From NCBI RefSeq assembly GCF_022347785.1, contig NZ_JAKRGA010000002.1:868001-932000 (forward strand): DNA of 64,000 bases, given 5' to 3'. This document shows, piece after piece, positions 17,724 to 27,900 of this stretch. The stretch's first letter is position 1, and each line of letters starts with the position of its first letter. Both the position numbers and the translations under genes were made by a program. Below the pieces are notes generated by a model. It saw only the letters and a list, made by a program, of their open reading frames with translations. It did not search any database and had not been told where the DNA came from. The stretch comes from Psychrobium sp. MM17-31. Lineage in GTDB: Bacteria; Pseudomonadota; Gammaproteobacteria; Enterobacterales; Psychrobiaceae.

Positions 17724-19538
17724 ATGACCAACCCTAACCTGCAACAGTTTTATATTGCACAAGAGCAATCTATTTACCTGCTAAATCATCACGATGCTAA
17801 AAAACTCCGTGATTGGATTGACCTGTGTAAGCATCAACTAGCGCAATTGGGGTATCACGATATTGAGTATGTCGGTAAAGGCGCTTACGGATTTGCTTTC
17901 TCAGCCACCACTGTCGGCGGCCAACAACACGTCTTTAAATTCTCTCGTATCACCCTACCTGAACACGTTCAAGACAGACTTGAAGAAGAAAGCTTTATGC
18001 TTGAACAGGTCAAACATCCGTTAGTGCCAGCTAACCTCGGCTATTTTAAAATTGGCAGTCAACGCATTCTATCGATGGAACGAGCGTTGGGAATAGATCT
18101 AGAACAATATTCTCTTAAAAAAGGGCCACTTAGCGCGAGAGAAGTTATTAGTATTGCCCATCAGATGGTGGAGATTCTCAATTACTTACGCGAGCAACCC
18201 AAAGCCGTTATTCATGGTGACATCAAGCCATCGAATATCGTTTATGACCAAGAGACAGGAAAACTTGGCCTTATAGACTGGGGCTCTTCCGTTTACGCAC
18301 AAGTTGATACCAAAGGACAGTTTTACAGCCAAAACGTAATGGAGCTGATGTCTGGTGATCTGCAACATTCCAACGCAAGAATGGGCGATGTTTATTTTAT
18401 TGGTGATGAGCAACTCAACGGCGCACTCTCTTCCGTGCGTTTTGACGAACAAGGTCTGGCGGGTACGCTTTACGCACTAGCTTCGGGTCAATCATGCCGT
18501 TTTGGCTCTCGAGTCATTCCAGTAACAGCGCTAGGGCTACCTAAAGAATTCGCTATTACTTTGCAAAATATGCTTAGTGATGACATCCGTCTGCGCCACA
18601 AGGCCGGTGATTATTTCATGGCTAACATGAAATATATGAAAAACATCGTACTAGCAAATAATCTTGATGATGTGCGTGAGCCGCAACTACCGGTGTGGGT
18701 TATTCAAGGAGACGAAGATCTTGAGTCTGTAGTTTATACCTCGCGTAAATCTTTCCTTCGAGAAGAAGCGCATCTGCACGATTTTGACGAAATTGAAGAC
18801 GCCCAACTCGATAATTACTACAAGAACTTTCTTCAAGGTATGGGTGAAAACGCTAAAGCATTTTTGGCTGCGGTTAGTCGCTTAAGTAAATTCCCTATCG
18901 TTGGCGGGTTAGCGATTCATTGGCAGGACGATGGTTTGTATATCGATTCATCGTTAAATTTATTCGACAACGAGCTGCATCAGTCATTTGTTAGTGCTGT
19001 TAATAATGTTGTTAATCTTGCGCGCGCCATCGATCGCGAAGGGATATTTAAAGCCTGTTTCTTTGACGCTAAAAAAACCCAACACATCGACCGTGGGCAC
19101 AACGACGAACCGTTTTTACCAGATCAAGATACCGTGTTAGATTTTGTTACCTACGACCGCCCTAAAACCGATAACGAAAGCCGTCTTCACTCTTATTTTG
19201 AAGATGAAAAAGATCCTGACGAACAACTCAACTTACCCGATGAAATCTTAAGTACGCTGGCACAGCTTAACCTTATTCACCATACCGGTTGTATTATTTT
19301 TGAAAGCTTGGAGAAGAACCTCAAGATCCATAACTACTTTGCATTGTTAGATCCAGAGAAAGAAGAAGAGTTTAGCGAACTACTCGCGCAGCTTACCGCG
19401 CAAATTCCACTAATAAAAGGCACGGGTGTATCCGGGTTTATGAAGTTTCCATACAAAGACAGTAAGTTCTTTACTCCGCAACCGCAAATGCCAGTAGACT
19501 TTATGGTGAAAATACCAGCCGAGCCAGAGCGGATATAA
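17724..19538 (+). CDS. Hanks-type protein kinase with uncharacterised C-terminal half
   Basis: 604 aa. The N-terminal 40-310 region is a eukaryotic-like kinase domain: glycine loop GKGAYGFAFS (about residue 50), candidate Lys in HVFKFSR (about 71), catalytic loop HGDIKPSNIVYD (about 163, HGD in place of HRD) and LIDWGSS (about 184, DWG in place of DFG). Key Lys, Asp and Asn are kept, so activity is likely. Residues 320-604 match no domain I recognise; they contain an acidic segment (HSYFEDEKDPDEQLN). There are no membrane segments and no phosphatase or FHA gene beside it. It converges on the CsrD-like gene. Confidence 0.82.
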   Translation: MTNPNLQQFYIAQEQSIYLLNHHDAKKLRDWIDLCKHQLAQLGYHDIEYVGKGAYGFAFSATTVGGQQHVFKFSRITLPEHVQDRLEEESFMLEQVKHPLVPANLGYFKIGSQRILSMERALGIDLEQYSLKKGPLSAREVISIAHQMVEILNYLREQPKAVIHGDIKPSNIVYDQETGKLGLIDWGSSVYAQVDTKGQFYSQNVMELMSGDLQHSNARMGDVYFIGDEQLNGALSSVRFDEQGLAGTLYALASGQSCRFGSRVIPVTALGLPKEFAITLQNMLSDDIRLRHKAGDYFMANMKYMKNIVLANNLDDVREPQLPVWVIQGDEDLESVVYTSRKSFLREEAHLHDFDEIEDAQLDNYYKNFLQGMGENAKAFLAAVSRLSKFPIVGGLAIHWQDDGLYIDSSLNLFDNELHQSFVSAVNNVVNLARAIDREGIFKACFFDAKKTQHIDRGHNDEPFLPDQDTVLDFVTYDRPKTDNESRLHSYFEDEKDPDEQLNLPDEILSTLAQLNLIHHTGCIIFESLEKNLKIHNYFALLDPEKEEEFSELLAQLTAQIPLIKGTGVSGFMKFPYKDSKFFTPQPQMPVDFMVKIPAEPERI

Positions 19539-19564
19539 ATCACACTGAGCAATCCAAATTCGTA

Positions 19565-21487
19565 TTAGGTAAAAATGACCGGGCGCCCAAACAAATGACC
19601 TTGACCTGCATCGACGCCCAAAGTATTTAAAAATTCCCACACTTGAGAGTTTTCCACTTGCCCTGCAATGACCGGAACATTGATATCATGGGCATTACTA
19701 ACCAATGTTTTGATAAAACCACTCGATTGTTGCGCTTCGACAATAGGCTGATTTTCAGGGCCAGAGACTTTCACCATATCAATGGCCAATGCTTTCACAT
19801 GTTCAGTTAACTCAAACGCATCAGAAGATTGCTGACAATCTAAAATTACTCTAGCCCCTACTTTATGAGCCGCATTAATAAACAAACGTGATGACTCTAA
19901 ATGCTCGACAACAACGGTTTCAGGAATTTGAAAAACCAAGCGTTTTGCTAATTTTAGATGATGCGATAATAGATGACTGACCCAGTTTCTAAAGCGTTCG
20001 CTCGCCACCGAATCGCTAGAAATCTGTAAGGCATAAACATCTTGCTCACCGTCTTCATCCATATATTCCACCAATTTGGTCACTACGAGCTGATCGAGCT
20101 TGTGAGATAAATCAAATCGACTAGCGGCAGCAAAAACCTCTTTCGCTTCATAAGATTCGCCGTGAGATTTAAAGCAGGCATTAATTTCATATTGATACGA
20201 CTGAAAGTCATCGCTTACTGGGCGAATTAAGTGGCGTTGTAGTACAACGTTCTTATCGCGAATAAAATCAGAAATCCTGCGATACCAGTGATTCAGACCA
20301 CCAGATACCTCATCGCTACTATCAGCGATAACATACGCATTATGATACTTAGCCATCGCTTGAGATAAGTTGCAATCGAGTAAGGTCATTAATTCCGAAA
20401 GCTTTTGTCCCGGCTTAAACTCGATGATAGAGAAATAACCACAGCCGTTTTGATAACTATCATTTTCTAGCTTATCCAAATAGCTCTTAAGTTCTTCGGC
20501 CAAAAAATCGATGGTGGTGCTATCTGCATTAGAAATCACCACTAGCATCTCGCTGCCTAAATTGCGAAATACCTCGCCTGATACCTGTTTAAAATTGCAC
20601 AATTTATTGAGTACGTTGGCCATGCGGCTGATATAAATATCACCTTCCTGATGCCCTAACTGGATATTAATTTGCTCTAAACTCGCTAACTTAAGCAGCA
20701 AAATATGGCCACCGACACCGTCTTTGTCCCGTAACCGCTTTTTCATAAGATTGTGAAAACACTGCTTATTGGCGAGGCCCGTTAAGGCATCGTGTTGAGT
20801 TAATGCTTCAAACTTATCCCGTTCTTGCTCCAATAGCTTTATACGACGTAAATTGGTCTCTGACATATTGTTAAAAGCATTTAGCACTCGCTTGACTAGC
20901 GTAGGGTCATCGGCGCTTAGCTGGTGTTGATAACCGCCATCTTTCGCTTGTTCCATTGCCACAAGCAGACGCTCAACTAAGCGTTCAATAACACGCTCTT
21001 TGTGAGCAAAAAGCCGCATTACCACCAGATACAACACCGCAAATAAGATAATGCCGCAAATATAAGAATTCCAAACCTCTCGCAATAAAGCATTAGGGAT
21101 CATAGTGGTATAGATGGTGGCACGTTTCTCACTCTCGTTATAAAACGACATCTGATATTCGATAGGATGTTGCATAAAGATTTGATTAAACCAAGGTGGT
21201 GGTGCTACATGACTATTGGTAGGGGCAATGGTTCTCACCTGATTAGAGCGCTTCATTTCGATGCGTACTGAGATGGAAGGAAAGACTTCAATAGGGATAT
21301 CACTGTTAGCGAGGTCATCAGAATGAGCTAATGAATCGCCGAGTTGCACTGCAATATTTTGTGTTTCATTTTTGAGAAAGGTTGGTAGATGGACATGAAA
21401 CAGCGTCGTGACACGAAAATATTCGTGCGCACCCACTAAAAGCGCTGTAACAATAATTACAGCGCCAGCAACCAAATTAGACTTCAT
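19565..21487 (-). CDS. Membrane GGDEF-EAL protein with degenerate motifs (CsrD-like)
   Basis: 640 aa, close to E. coli CsrD (646). Two membrane helices (about 5-20 and 141-160) bracket a periplasmic domain of about 120 residues. A GGDEF-like domain starts at HDALTGLANKQCF, but the active-site GGDEF has become LGSEM (about 314). The EAL-like domain has YEINACF in place of the EAL signature and ILDCQQSSDA in place of the DDFGTG loop, so no cyclase or phosphodiesterase activity is expected. CsrD is an RNase E specificity factor for Csr small RNAs; LapD-type c-di-GMP receptors are the alternative. Confidence 0.75.
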   Translation of the reverse strand: MKSNLVAGAVIIVTALLVGAHEYFRVTTLFHVHLPTFLKNETQNIAVQLGDSLAHSDDLANSDIPIEVFPSISVRIEMKRSNQVRTIAPTNSHVAPPPWFNQIFMQHPIEYQMSFYNESEKRATIYTTMIPNALLREVWNSYICGIILFAVLYLVVMRLFAHKERVIERLVERLLVAMEQAKDGGYQHQLSADDPTLVKRVLNAFNNMSETNLRRIKLLEQERDKFEALTQHDALTGLANKQCFHNLMKKRLRDKDGVGGHILLLKLASLEQINIQLGHQEGDIYISRMANVLNKLCNFKQVSGEVFRNLGSEMLVVISNADSTTIDFLAEELKSYLDKLENDSYQNGCGYFSIIEFKPGQKLSELMTLLDCNLSQAMAKYHNAYVIADSSDEVSGGLNHWYRRISDFIRDKNVVLQRHLIRPVSDDFQSYQYEINACFKSHGESYEAKEVFAAASRFDLSHKLDQLVVTKLVEYMDEDGEQDVYALQISSDSVASERFRNWVSHLLSHHLKLAKRLVFQIPETVVVEHLESSRLFINAAHKVGARVILDCQQSSDAFELTEHVKALAIDMVKVSGPENQPIVEAQQSSGFIKTLVSNAHDINVPVIAGQVENSQVWEFLNTLGVDAGQGHLFGRPVIFT

Positions 21488-21593
21488 AATTCACCCGCGG
21501 ACAAAAGGCTAGGACCTTTTATAAAATTTCCCCTAGTCAATTAAATGTAGTCTAAGTTGCGGGATTTTCAATCGGGATGGATAAATAACCAAC

Positions 21594-21622
21594 AAAAAAG
21601 AGCTTTCGAATTGAAAGCTCTT
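21594..21622 (-). terminator. Terminator of the histidine kinase-metalloprotease unit
   Basis: Read on the minus strand, a 10-bp perfect stem (AAGAGCTTTC / GAAAGCTCTT) with a 5-nt loop is followed by a six-T run. It lies 20 nt past the metalloprotease stop and separates it from the CsrD-like gene. Confidence 0.88.
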
Positions 21623-21641
21623 ATTAGGGTTTGGTGATTAG

Positions 21642-24032
21642 TTAAATCGGCGAGCCTGGTGGCATTTTTGCAGGTTGATTAATCACTTTGTGTTTCGAGT
21701 CTTTAATCCCCGACGCTAACTGCTGTGCTAACCACGCAAAATGGCGCTTAAGCGAAGTATTTTGGCGCTTGCCTTTTTTGGCGAGTGACTTTTGCAGCTC
21801 GTTAACCTTGGTGCTTACCAATTGTTGAGCTTCAACACTTAGGCCATTACTGTGCAGTAACTTCAACAATTGCTCGATAACCACGGCGTTTGTGCGCTGA
21901 GTCGTCAACCAAACCAAACCTTTGTCTTCGTAATCTTCGCTCGCTTCAATCGTCGCACTAGCTAACGCGTCGATAACCTCTTCAACCGATAGTTGCTTAG
22001 TATTTTGCGCGTGTTGCACCATGAGTCGATTAATACGCGCACTGTTAAGTAGTGTATTCAAACTATGGCGGGCACTTGCCTCTCCCAACGACAATGGATC
22101 AAACTGTCTGCCCATTTGCGAGCTAGCACTCTCGCGTGAGTTATAAGTGCCATAAGACTTGGCTGGTAATTTACTCAATAGTTGCTCAGGAAACACCAGG
22201 TACTGGCTTTTTAGGGTACTCAGTACACTGGCCAAGGCTTTGCGTTGCCACTTACCATCTACTGGCTGTTGAGTCAGAGCTTCGTCGCGCAGTGCATAGT
22301 TAAAATCAACACCCGCAATGATCTTGTTAGCCGCAGTCACTTGAAAGCGATGCAGCAGATAAATCGGCACTAACGCTTCACGTAAATCCGATTGTGCCTG
22401 TGAATCGTCTAGAATCGATTTATCTAGATTCGCCAACGCTTTATTGCGAACTTTCATCAAGCGAGATAACTCTTGATCGGCGTATTTACCGTTATCCCAC
22501 AGATGCGCCCAAGGGTTAGAACCAGAAGCAGCACGAGCTTCGCTATCGGAAATAAACTTAAGGCCACTCGCCATTGTCTTATCGCGTAATGCCTTTAGTT
22601 GCGTATCAGATAAATTACCGTAACCATAGGCAACGGTGTAATCGTCCCACAGCCCCATGCCAACACCATAGGCATCGTGCACATCGATTTTGTTATTTTC
22701 CAATGTAATCAACGGGTGTGGATAATCCATTACTGACGCGCGATCGTTAGTACTCGCCGCAAAGTTATGGGCAATACCTAGAGTATGGCCAACTTCATGC
22801 GCAGATAATTGTCTAATACGAGCCAATGCCATCTCTTGAGCACGCTGGTTGCTATTAGCTTGACCAGCTAGCAGGCCAGAAGCAATTAAGTAATCTTGTT
22901 TTACGCGTAGAGAACCTAAAGTCACATGACCTTTGAGAATTTCACCGGTGCGGGGATCAACGACTGAACTGCCGTATGACCAACCACGTGTTGAACGGTG
23001 CACCCACTGAATAACGTTGTAACGAACATCAAGAGGATCGGCATCTGCTGGCAACATTTTCACTTCATAAGCATTGTGTAAGCCCGCTTTTTCAAAAGCA
23101 GTTTTCCACCAGCGAGCGCCATCTAATAACGCACCACGCACAGGCTCTGGTACACCAGGATCTAGGTAGTAGGTAATAGGTTTAACAACCTTGCCATTAT
23201 TATCAAATTGCAGACGATGACGAGTGATATAACGTTGTGTCAACGGCTTATCGATTGGCTGACTGTAGTCATCAAAACCAAATGAGAAATAACCACTGTA
23301 AGGATGGAATTGACGTGGCTCATAGCCAGCTTCAGGTAATGCGACAAATGAGTGACGGAATTTAATCGACACATAACGCGCATCCGGTGTTACTGATGAT
23401 AAGTAGTACCCCTTTGGCTTGCCCTTAAAAGTAACAATTGAGCTCAGCTCAGTATTGCGCGGGAAAGACTTACTCTGTCCCCAGTTAATTACCGAGCGCG
23501 AGTTATCTAACGAATAACTACCTTGATTGCTGCGCGCTAACGAACTGGCGATACCGTGAAAGTCTTGCTTAGAGAATTTACTAACATCGATTAAGAAGCG
23601 CTCACCTTGCTTAGCAACAATGTCAAAGCGGTACAAAATTGATTCCGCAAAGGCTTGAGTCAACGCTAACTCTTCACTTGGATTGTTTGTATATGCACGA
23701 TAGTCAGTGTTTAACTGGCGTAAAACAATTTGCTCGCCATAGCGCTCAAATTGGACTAAACGGGATTGGCCAATCTGCCCGCGATCAAGACCGATATCAT
23801 TAGAACCGACACCTTGCATCAGGCTAGTAACATAAATAAATGGCTGCTCTAATTTGTCTACCGACAGCAACATGGACGATGAGTTTTTACCGCCATATAG
23901 GGTAAAGAGTCCTTTTTTGGCGGTTAAATTTTTTGTTTTGTCATCAAACTTGGCGGCAAATGCGCCGAAACTCAATGTACTCAACAAGGTTGAGAGTGCC
24001 AAAAGCTGGCAAGTTGTTTTTATTAGTCGCAA
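21642..24032 (-). CDS. Secreted zinc-dependent metalloprotease
   Basis: 796 aa. A signal peptide (about residues 1-26, LLALSTLLSTLSFGAFAAK) precedes a large N-terminal region of the DUF5117/DUF5118 type. The metzincin-like zinc motif HEVGHTLGIAHNF (about residue 411) follows, with SVMDYPHP downstream as a Met-turn candidate. Family members are exported proteases of unknown physiological substrate, common in marine Gammaproteobacteria and Bacteroidetes. It starts 4 nt after the hybrid histidine kinase gene, so the two are probably co-transcribed. The C-terminus ends with a basic, helical segment. Confidence 0.88.
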   Translation of the reverse strand: MRLIKTTCQLLALSTLLSTLSFGAFAAKFDDKTKNLTAKKGLFTLYGGKNSSSMLLSVDKLEQPFIYVTSLMQGVGSNDIGLDRGQIGQSRLVQFERYGEQIVLRQLNTDYRAYTNNPSEELALTQAFAESILYRFDIVAKQGERFLIDVSKFSKQDFHGIASSLARSNQGSYSLDNSRSVINWGQSKSFPRNTELSSIVTFKGKPKGYYLSSVTPDARYVSIKFRHSFVALPEAGYEPRQFHPYSGYFSFGFDDYSQPIDKPLTQRYITRHRLQFDNNGKVVKPITYYLDPGVPEPVRGALLDGARWWKTAFEKAGLHNAYEVKMLPADADPLDVRYNVIQWVHRSTRGWSYGSSVVDPRTGEILKGHVTLGSLRVKQDYLIASGLLAGQANSNQRAQEMALARIRQLSAHEVGHTLGIAHNFAASTNDRASVMDYPHPLITLENNKIDVHDAYGVGMGLWDDYTVAYGYGNLSDTQLKALRDKTMASGLKFISDSEARAASGSNPWAHLWDNGKYADQELSRLMKVRNKALANLDKSILDDSQAQSDLREALVPIYLLHRFQVTAANKIIAGVDFNYALRDEALTQQPVDGKWQRKALASVLSTLKSQYLVFPEQLLSKLPAKSYGTYNSRESASSQMGRQFDPLSLGEASARHSLNTLLNSARINRLMVQHAQNTKQLSVEEVIDALASATIEASEDYEDKGLVWLTTQRTNAVVIEQLLKLLHSNGLSVEAQQLVSTKVNELQKSLAKKGKRQNTSLKRHFAWLAQQLASGIKDSKHKVINQPAKMPPGSPI

Positions 24033-24036
24033 GGTG

Positions 24037-27000
24037 TCATCCCTCAGAGTTTTTATATTGTATACATTCGCTTATGGTATCAAACATTTCCTTGAGTACC
24101 AGCGGTTTAGTAATGTGAGCATTCATTCCCGCTGCTAAGCTCTTTTCTTTGTCGCCTGTCATGGCATGCGCCGTCATGGCAATAATTGGCAATTGCTTAT
24201 CAGAATAGGTTTCACGGATTTTCTTAGCTGCTGCTAATCCATCCATCACTGGCATTTGAATATCCATCAACACTAATTCATAAGATTTGCTCAATGCAGC
24301 ATCCACGGCTAATTGACCATTGTCCGCCAACTCCACTTCGTAGCCTTGCGATTCCAACAACCCTTTGGCCACTTGCTGATTTATCGCATTATCATCCACG
24401 AGCAATAAACGTCCCTTCGCTGGTTTTTCTTCGACAGGTTGCGGTTGTTTAGGGCGCGATTTTAAGGTGCGGCCGATACGGCCAGTCATATGTGCTGGTG
24501 TTAACGGCTTGCTGAAAATACCGCGAGCGACATCTTTAATGACCGGCTGTTTCATCACGTCATCGCCGTAATTCACCATCATGAAAATCATCGCATCGCT
24601 AAATTGCTCGGCGAGTTTAGCGAGCTTTTCAGTATCAGACTCTTGCACCCAATCTATTAGAATTACTTGCGGCTCATCGCGTTGAGCTAAGGCATCATCA
24701 AGCGTATCAACTTGGGTTAACGCAAATCCAAGCTCAGGTAACATGTCGTGATAAGAAGCATTAGCTTGCTGATTATTTGCCACCATCAACATGTTAGCGC
24801 CATCAACAGATTGCGGTAGCTGCCACTGTTGCTGGGTTTGTTCGCTATCTAAATCGATATCTATGGTGAAGCTAAAGCAACTACCGCGATTTATTTCGCT
24901 AGTCACATCGAATTCGCCCCCCATCATTCGCACTAGATGCTGCGATATCGATAAGCCCAAGCCTGAGCCACCAAATTCACGAGTGATAGAGCCATCCGCT
25001 TGGCTAAATGCCTTGAACAGATTGCCAAGTTTGTCTTGTTCGATACCAATACCGCTATCAGTGACGCTAAACTTGAGGCGCGCCTTATCTTTAGCTTGCT
25101 CCAATAAATCACAACGAAATTCCACATAGCCATTATTAGTAAACTTAACGGCGTTGGACACAATATTGGTTAACACTTGGTTGAGGCGCAATCCGTCCCC
25201 CACTACGCGCAATGGCACAGTCGGCGCATTTAATACGAACTCTAATCCTTTCTTCTGCGCTGCAATGACATTGACGTTAATCACTGCATCTAACACATCT
25301 TCAAGATTAAAAGGCACCGACTCTAACTCTAACTTACCCGCTTCAATCTTCGAAAAATCGAGAATGTCATTAATGATCAGTAGCAATGAATTGGCCGAGT
25401 TAAACGCTTTATCCAAATAGTCGTGCTGTTGATTGTCGAGATCGGTGCGCAGCGCCAATTGAATCATCCCCATAATGCCGTTCATCGGCGTACGAATTTC
25501 ATGGGACATATTAGCCAAGAACTCACTCTTATAGCGGTTAGCTAACTCAGCGTCTTGCTTGGCTTCAATGATTTCACGCTCGTGCTCTTTGCGCTTAGTA
25601 ATGTTTTTATGAGTTCCAAGAACACGCGTTGGCTGATTGTCTTCATCGTATTCAACCACGCTACCACGAGATAAAATCCACTCGTAATCGCCGTTGGCCG
25701 CCTGCATTCTAAACTCGTGCTCATACGGCTCTAGCGGATTTTTCACGTGCTCATTAAGCTTTCCTTGGACACACTTCCAATCATCGGGGTGCACCAGTTT
25801 TCTAAAGCCTTCCCAGCTCGGTAATACCTGACTCGGTTCATAGCCAAGCATAGTGAAATAGGCAGAATTACAGTGCAATTGATCGGTGTTGATATGCCAA
25901 TCCCACAAGCCCTCTTCTACCGCAGCCATCGCCAGTGCATAACGCTCCTCACTGTAACGAAGCTTTTCAGCCGCTTCGTGCTCTTTGGTAATATCGCGTG
26001 CAATACCAATCAAGCCCAATAACTCACCATCGAGATCGGTATAAGGTGTTTTTAAGGTTTCTAGCAGCTTAGGTTGTTCGTTAAGCACCATTTCCTGTTG
26101 GATAGTAACGGTACTGCGCCCTTTAATAACTTTCTGATCGTTTAGCTGCAGTTTTTCAGATAATTCCGGCGTTAAGAAATCTTCACTATTGCGGCCGATA
26201 ATATCAGACTCACCTGCTCCAAATAATTCCTGCGCCGCTTTGTTACAACCGAGGTACTGGCCTTGGGTATTCTTATAAAAAATAACATCGGGAATTGAAT
26301 CGATAAGTGCTCGAAGCAGTGAATATTCTTGCTCACGCTGTTTGGTGGTTTGACGCAGGCTTTCTGTGCGCTGCGCTACTTGAATATCGAGCTGACGATT
26401 ATCCTCTGCTAATTGCTGGGTATAGGTCTTATTTTCACTAAAGGTTTTACTGATCAATGAAAAGAATGGTAACCAAGCAGAAGAAGTATTAGATGGCGGT
26501 GAGATAGGCTCTTTAGCACAGTTCTCCAAATGCACCATTAGGCGCGATGCAGGGCCGATAAATGATTGCTTCGCTAACCAATGTACTACCGATAAAAGAA
26601 TTGATAACGCCAGAGTAATAGACACCAAACTCACCACAAATTGACGCCAAGAGTCGGCGAATAAATCAGTCTCTTTCTCGTAATAAACTAACTTAAATGG
26701 CGCATTTACCAGCTCAACCGTTTGCACATAATAGCCGTTGAGAAGTTGCCCTTTGGTCAGACTAAATAATTTTTCACTGCCAAGCTTTTGCAGTTCAGGT
26801 GGCAAATGAGTTTTTAAATGTTCAATAGATTGCGTAACTTGGTTCTTCTGTACTTCACTATGTGCCATCACATTGTTTTTGCCGTCCACTAAGATCATGT
26901 GGCCGTTTAAACCACCTTGCGGCAATAGCTCTTTGCTCAAACTAGACAGCGTAATATCAATGGCCAGCGCACCATAATATTGATCACCAATATACAAAGG

Positions 27001-27681
27001 GGAACCAACGGTGGTCATCAAGCCTTTGCCAACTTCATCGGCATAAACATCGGTCCAATAAATCTTGCCTTGAGGGTTTGCAGATTTTTGTGAAGCTAAA
27101 TAGGCGGGGCTTTTCAGTGTCGCCTTGTTAAAGGCGTAATCATCTCCCGGCCAAGGATAGATACCGATAAATTCATTGGCAGACAAGTAATAAACGCGCG
27201 TAGCATCTGGCACCATCTCCATCGCCACAGGAAAAGACAGATTCATCTCAAATATCATATCCATTTCGCGATAGTACTGATCGGAACGATTTTCTAAGTT
27301 GCCGAAGCCCGAGATAAGCCCAACTTCAAATTGAAATTTATCCTGTAAGTCTTCTTGAATATTTGGAACGATTTCGAAAACTCGATCGATGGAATTATAA
27401 GAATAGTAATAATAAGAAAGCAGCAGTTCGATGCGCGGCGCTTCCGCCAAACTCAAGTGTTTGGTGGCATATTGATTAAGCGAGGTGACCGCGCGAACAC
27501 CAGAATCTAATAATAGTTCAACTTGATGCTCATGAGCTTGGATTTGCGTGAAACGTTCTGATAACGCCTCTTTTCTATTGTTACCTAGTACCCACAACGA
27601 AGTTATCACTGCCATCGCCAAAACGGCAAAGTAGGTATAAAGCACCGTTTTGTTATAGTTACTTAATAGGTTTATTTTCAA
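24037..27681 (-). CDS. Hybrid sensor histidine kinase (dCache-PAS-PAS-HisKA-HATPase-REC)
   Basis: 1214 aa. TM1 (about 13-33) and TM2 (about 350-370) flank a large periplasmic dCache-like sensor. Two PAS domains follow (about 455-575 and 585-700; the second has WDWHINTDQLHC). HisKA holds NMSHEIRTPMNGIMG (about 724) with the phospho-acceptor His, then an HATPase_c with DSGIGIEQDKLGNLF and GGSGLGLSIS. A receiver-like segment at about 955-1060 (ILIDWVQES) may be degenerate. The final receiver (RLLLVDDNAINQQ, phospho-Asp in VLMDIQMPVMDG, about 1139) is intact. No HPt domain or response regulator gene is adjacent. Confidence 0.93.
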   Translation of the reverse strand: MKINLLSNYNKTVLYTYFAVLAMAVITSLWVLGNNRKEALSERFTQIQAHEHQVELLLDSGVRAVTSLNQYATKHLSLAEAPRIELLLSYYYYSYNSIDRVFEIVPNIQEDLQDKFQFEVGLISGFGNLENRSDQYYREMDMIFEMNLSFPVAMEMVPDATRVYYLSANEFIGIYPWPGDDYAFNKATLKSPAYLASQKSANPQGKIYWTDVYADEVGKGLMTTVGSPLYIGDQYYGALAIDITLSSLSKELLPQGGLNGHMILVDGKNNVMAHSEVQKNQVTQSIEHLKTHLPPELQKLGSEKLFSLTKGQLLNGYYVQTVELVNAPFKLVYYEKETDLFADSWRQFVVSLVSITLALSILLSVVHWLAKQSFIGPASRLMVHLENCAKEPISPPSNTSSAWLPFFSLISKTFSENKTYTQQLAEDNRQLDIQVAQRTESLRQTTKQREQEYSLLRALIDSIPDVIFYKNTQGQYLGCNKAAQELFGAGESDIIGRNSEDFLTPELSEKLQLNDQKVIKGRSTVTIQQEMVLNEQPKLLETLKTPYTDLDGELLGLIGIARDITKEHEAAEKLRYSEERYALAMAAVEEGLWDWHINTDQLHCNSAYFTMLGYEPSQVLPSWEGFRKLVHPDDWKCVQGKLNEHVKNPLEPYEHEFRMQAANGDYEWILSRGSVVEYDEDNQPTRVLGTHKNITKRKEHEREIIEAKQDAELANRYKSEFLANMSHEIRTPMNGIMGMIQLALRTDLDNQQHDYLDKAFNSANSLLLIINDILDFSKIEAGKLELESVPFNLEDVLDAVINVNVIAAQKKGLEFVLNAPTVPLRVVGDGLRLNQVLTNIVSNAVKFTNNGYVEFRCDLLEQAKDKARLKFSVTDSGIGIEQDKLGNLFKAFSQADGSITREFGGSGLGLSISQHLVRMMGGEFDVTSEINRGSCFSFTIDIDLDSEQTQQQWQLPQSVDGANMLMVANNQQANASYHDMLPELGFALTQVDTLDDALAQRDEPQVILIDWVQESDTEKLAKLAEQFSDAMIFMMVNYGDDVMKQPVIKDVARGIFSKPLTPAHMTGRIGRTLKSRPKQPQPVEEKPAKGRLLLVDDNAINQQVAKGLLESQGYEVELADNGQLAVDAALSKSYELVLMDIQMPVMDGLAAAKKIRETYSDKQLPIIAMTAHAMTGDKEKSLAAGMNAHITKPLVLKEMFDTISECIQYKNSEG

Positions 27682-27900
27682 AATATGCCGCCTTGATGTC
27701 TTTGGCTACTGCGCCATCGAAATTAGCAAGATTATACCCTTAAAAGAAAGTCAATAAATCCTCTATTTTTTAGCTGAAATAGTGACGACTGACTACACTT
27801 TAACTATTCGCAAAATTAGTAGCAAAATAGCCATGCAATGGCTGTGGGCTTCATGTAAGATACGCCCCGTTTTTTTGTCTGACCAGAGAGATATCCCTTT

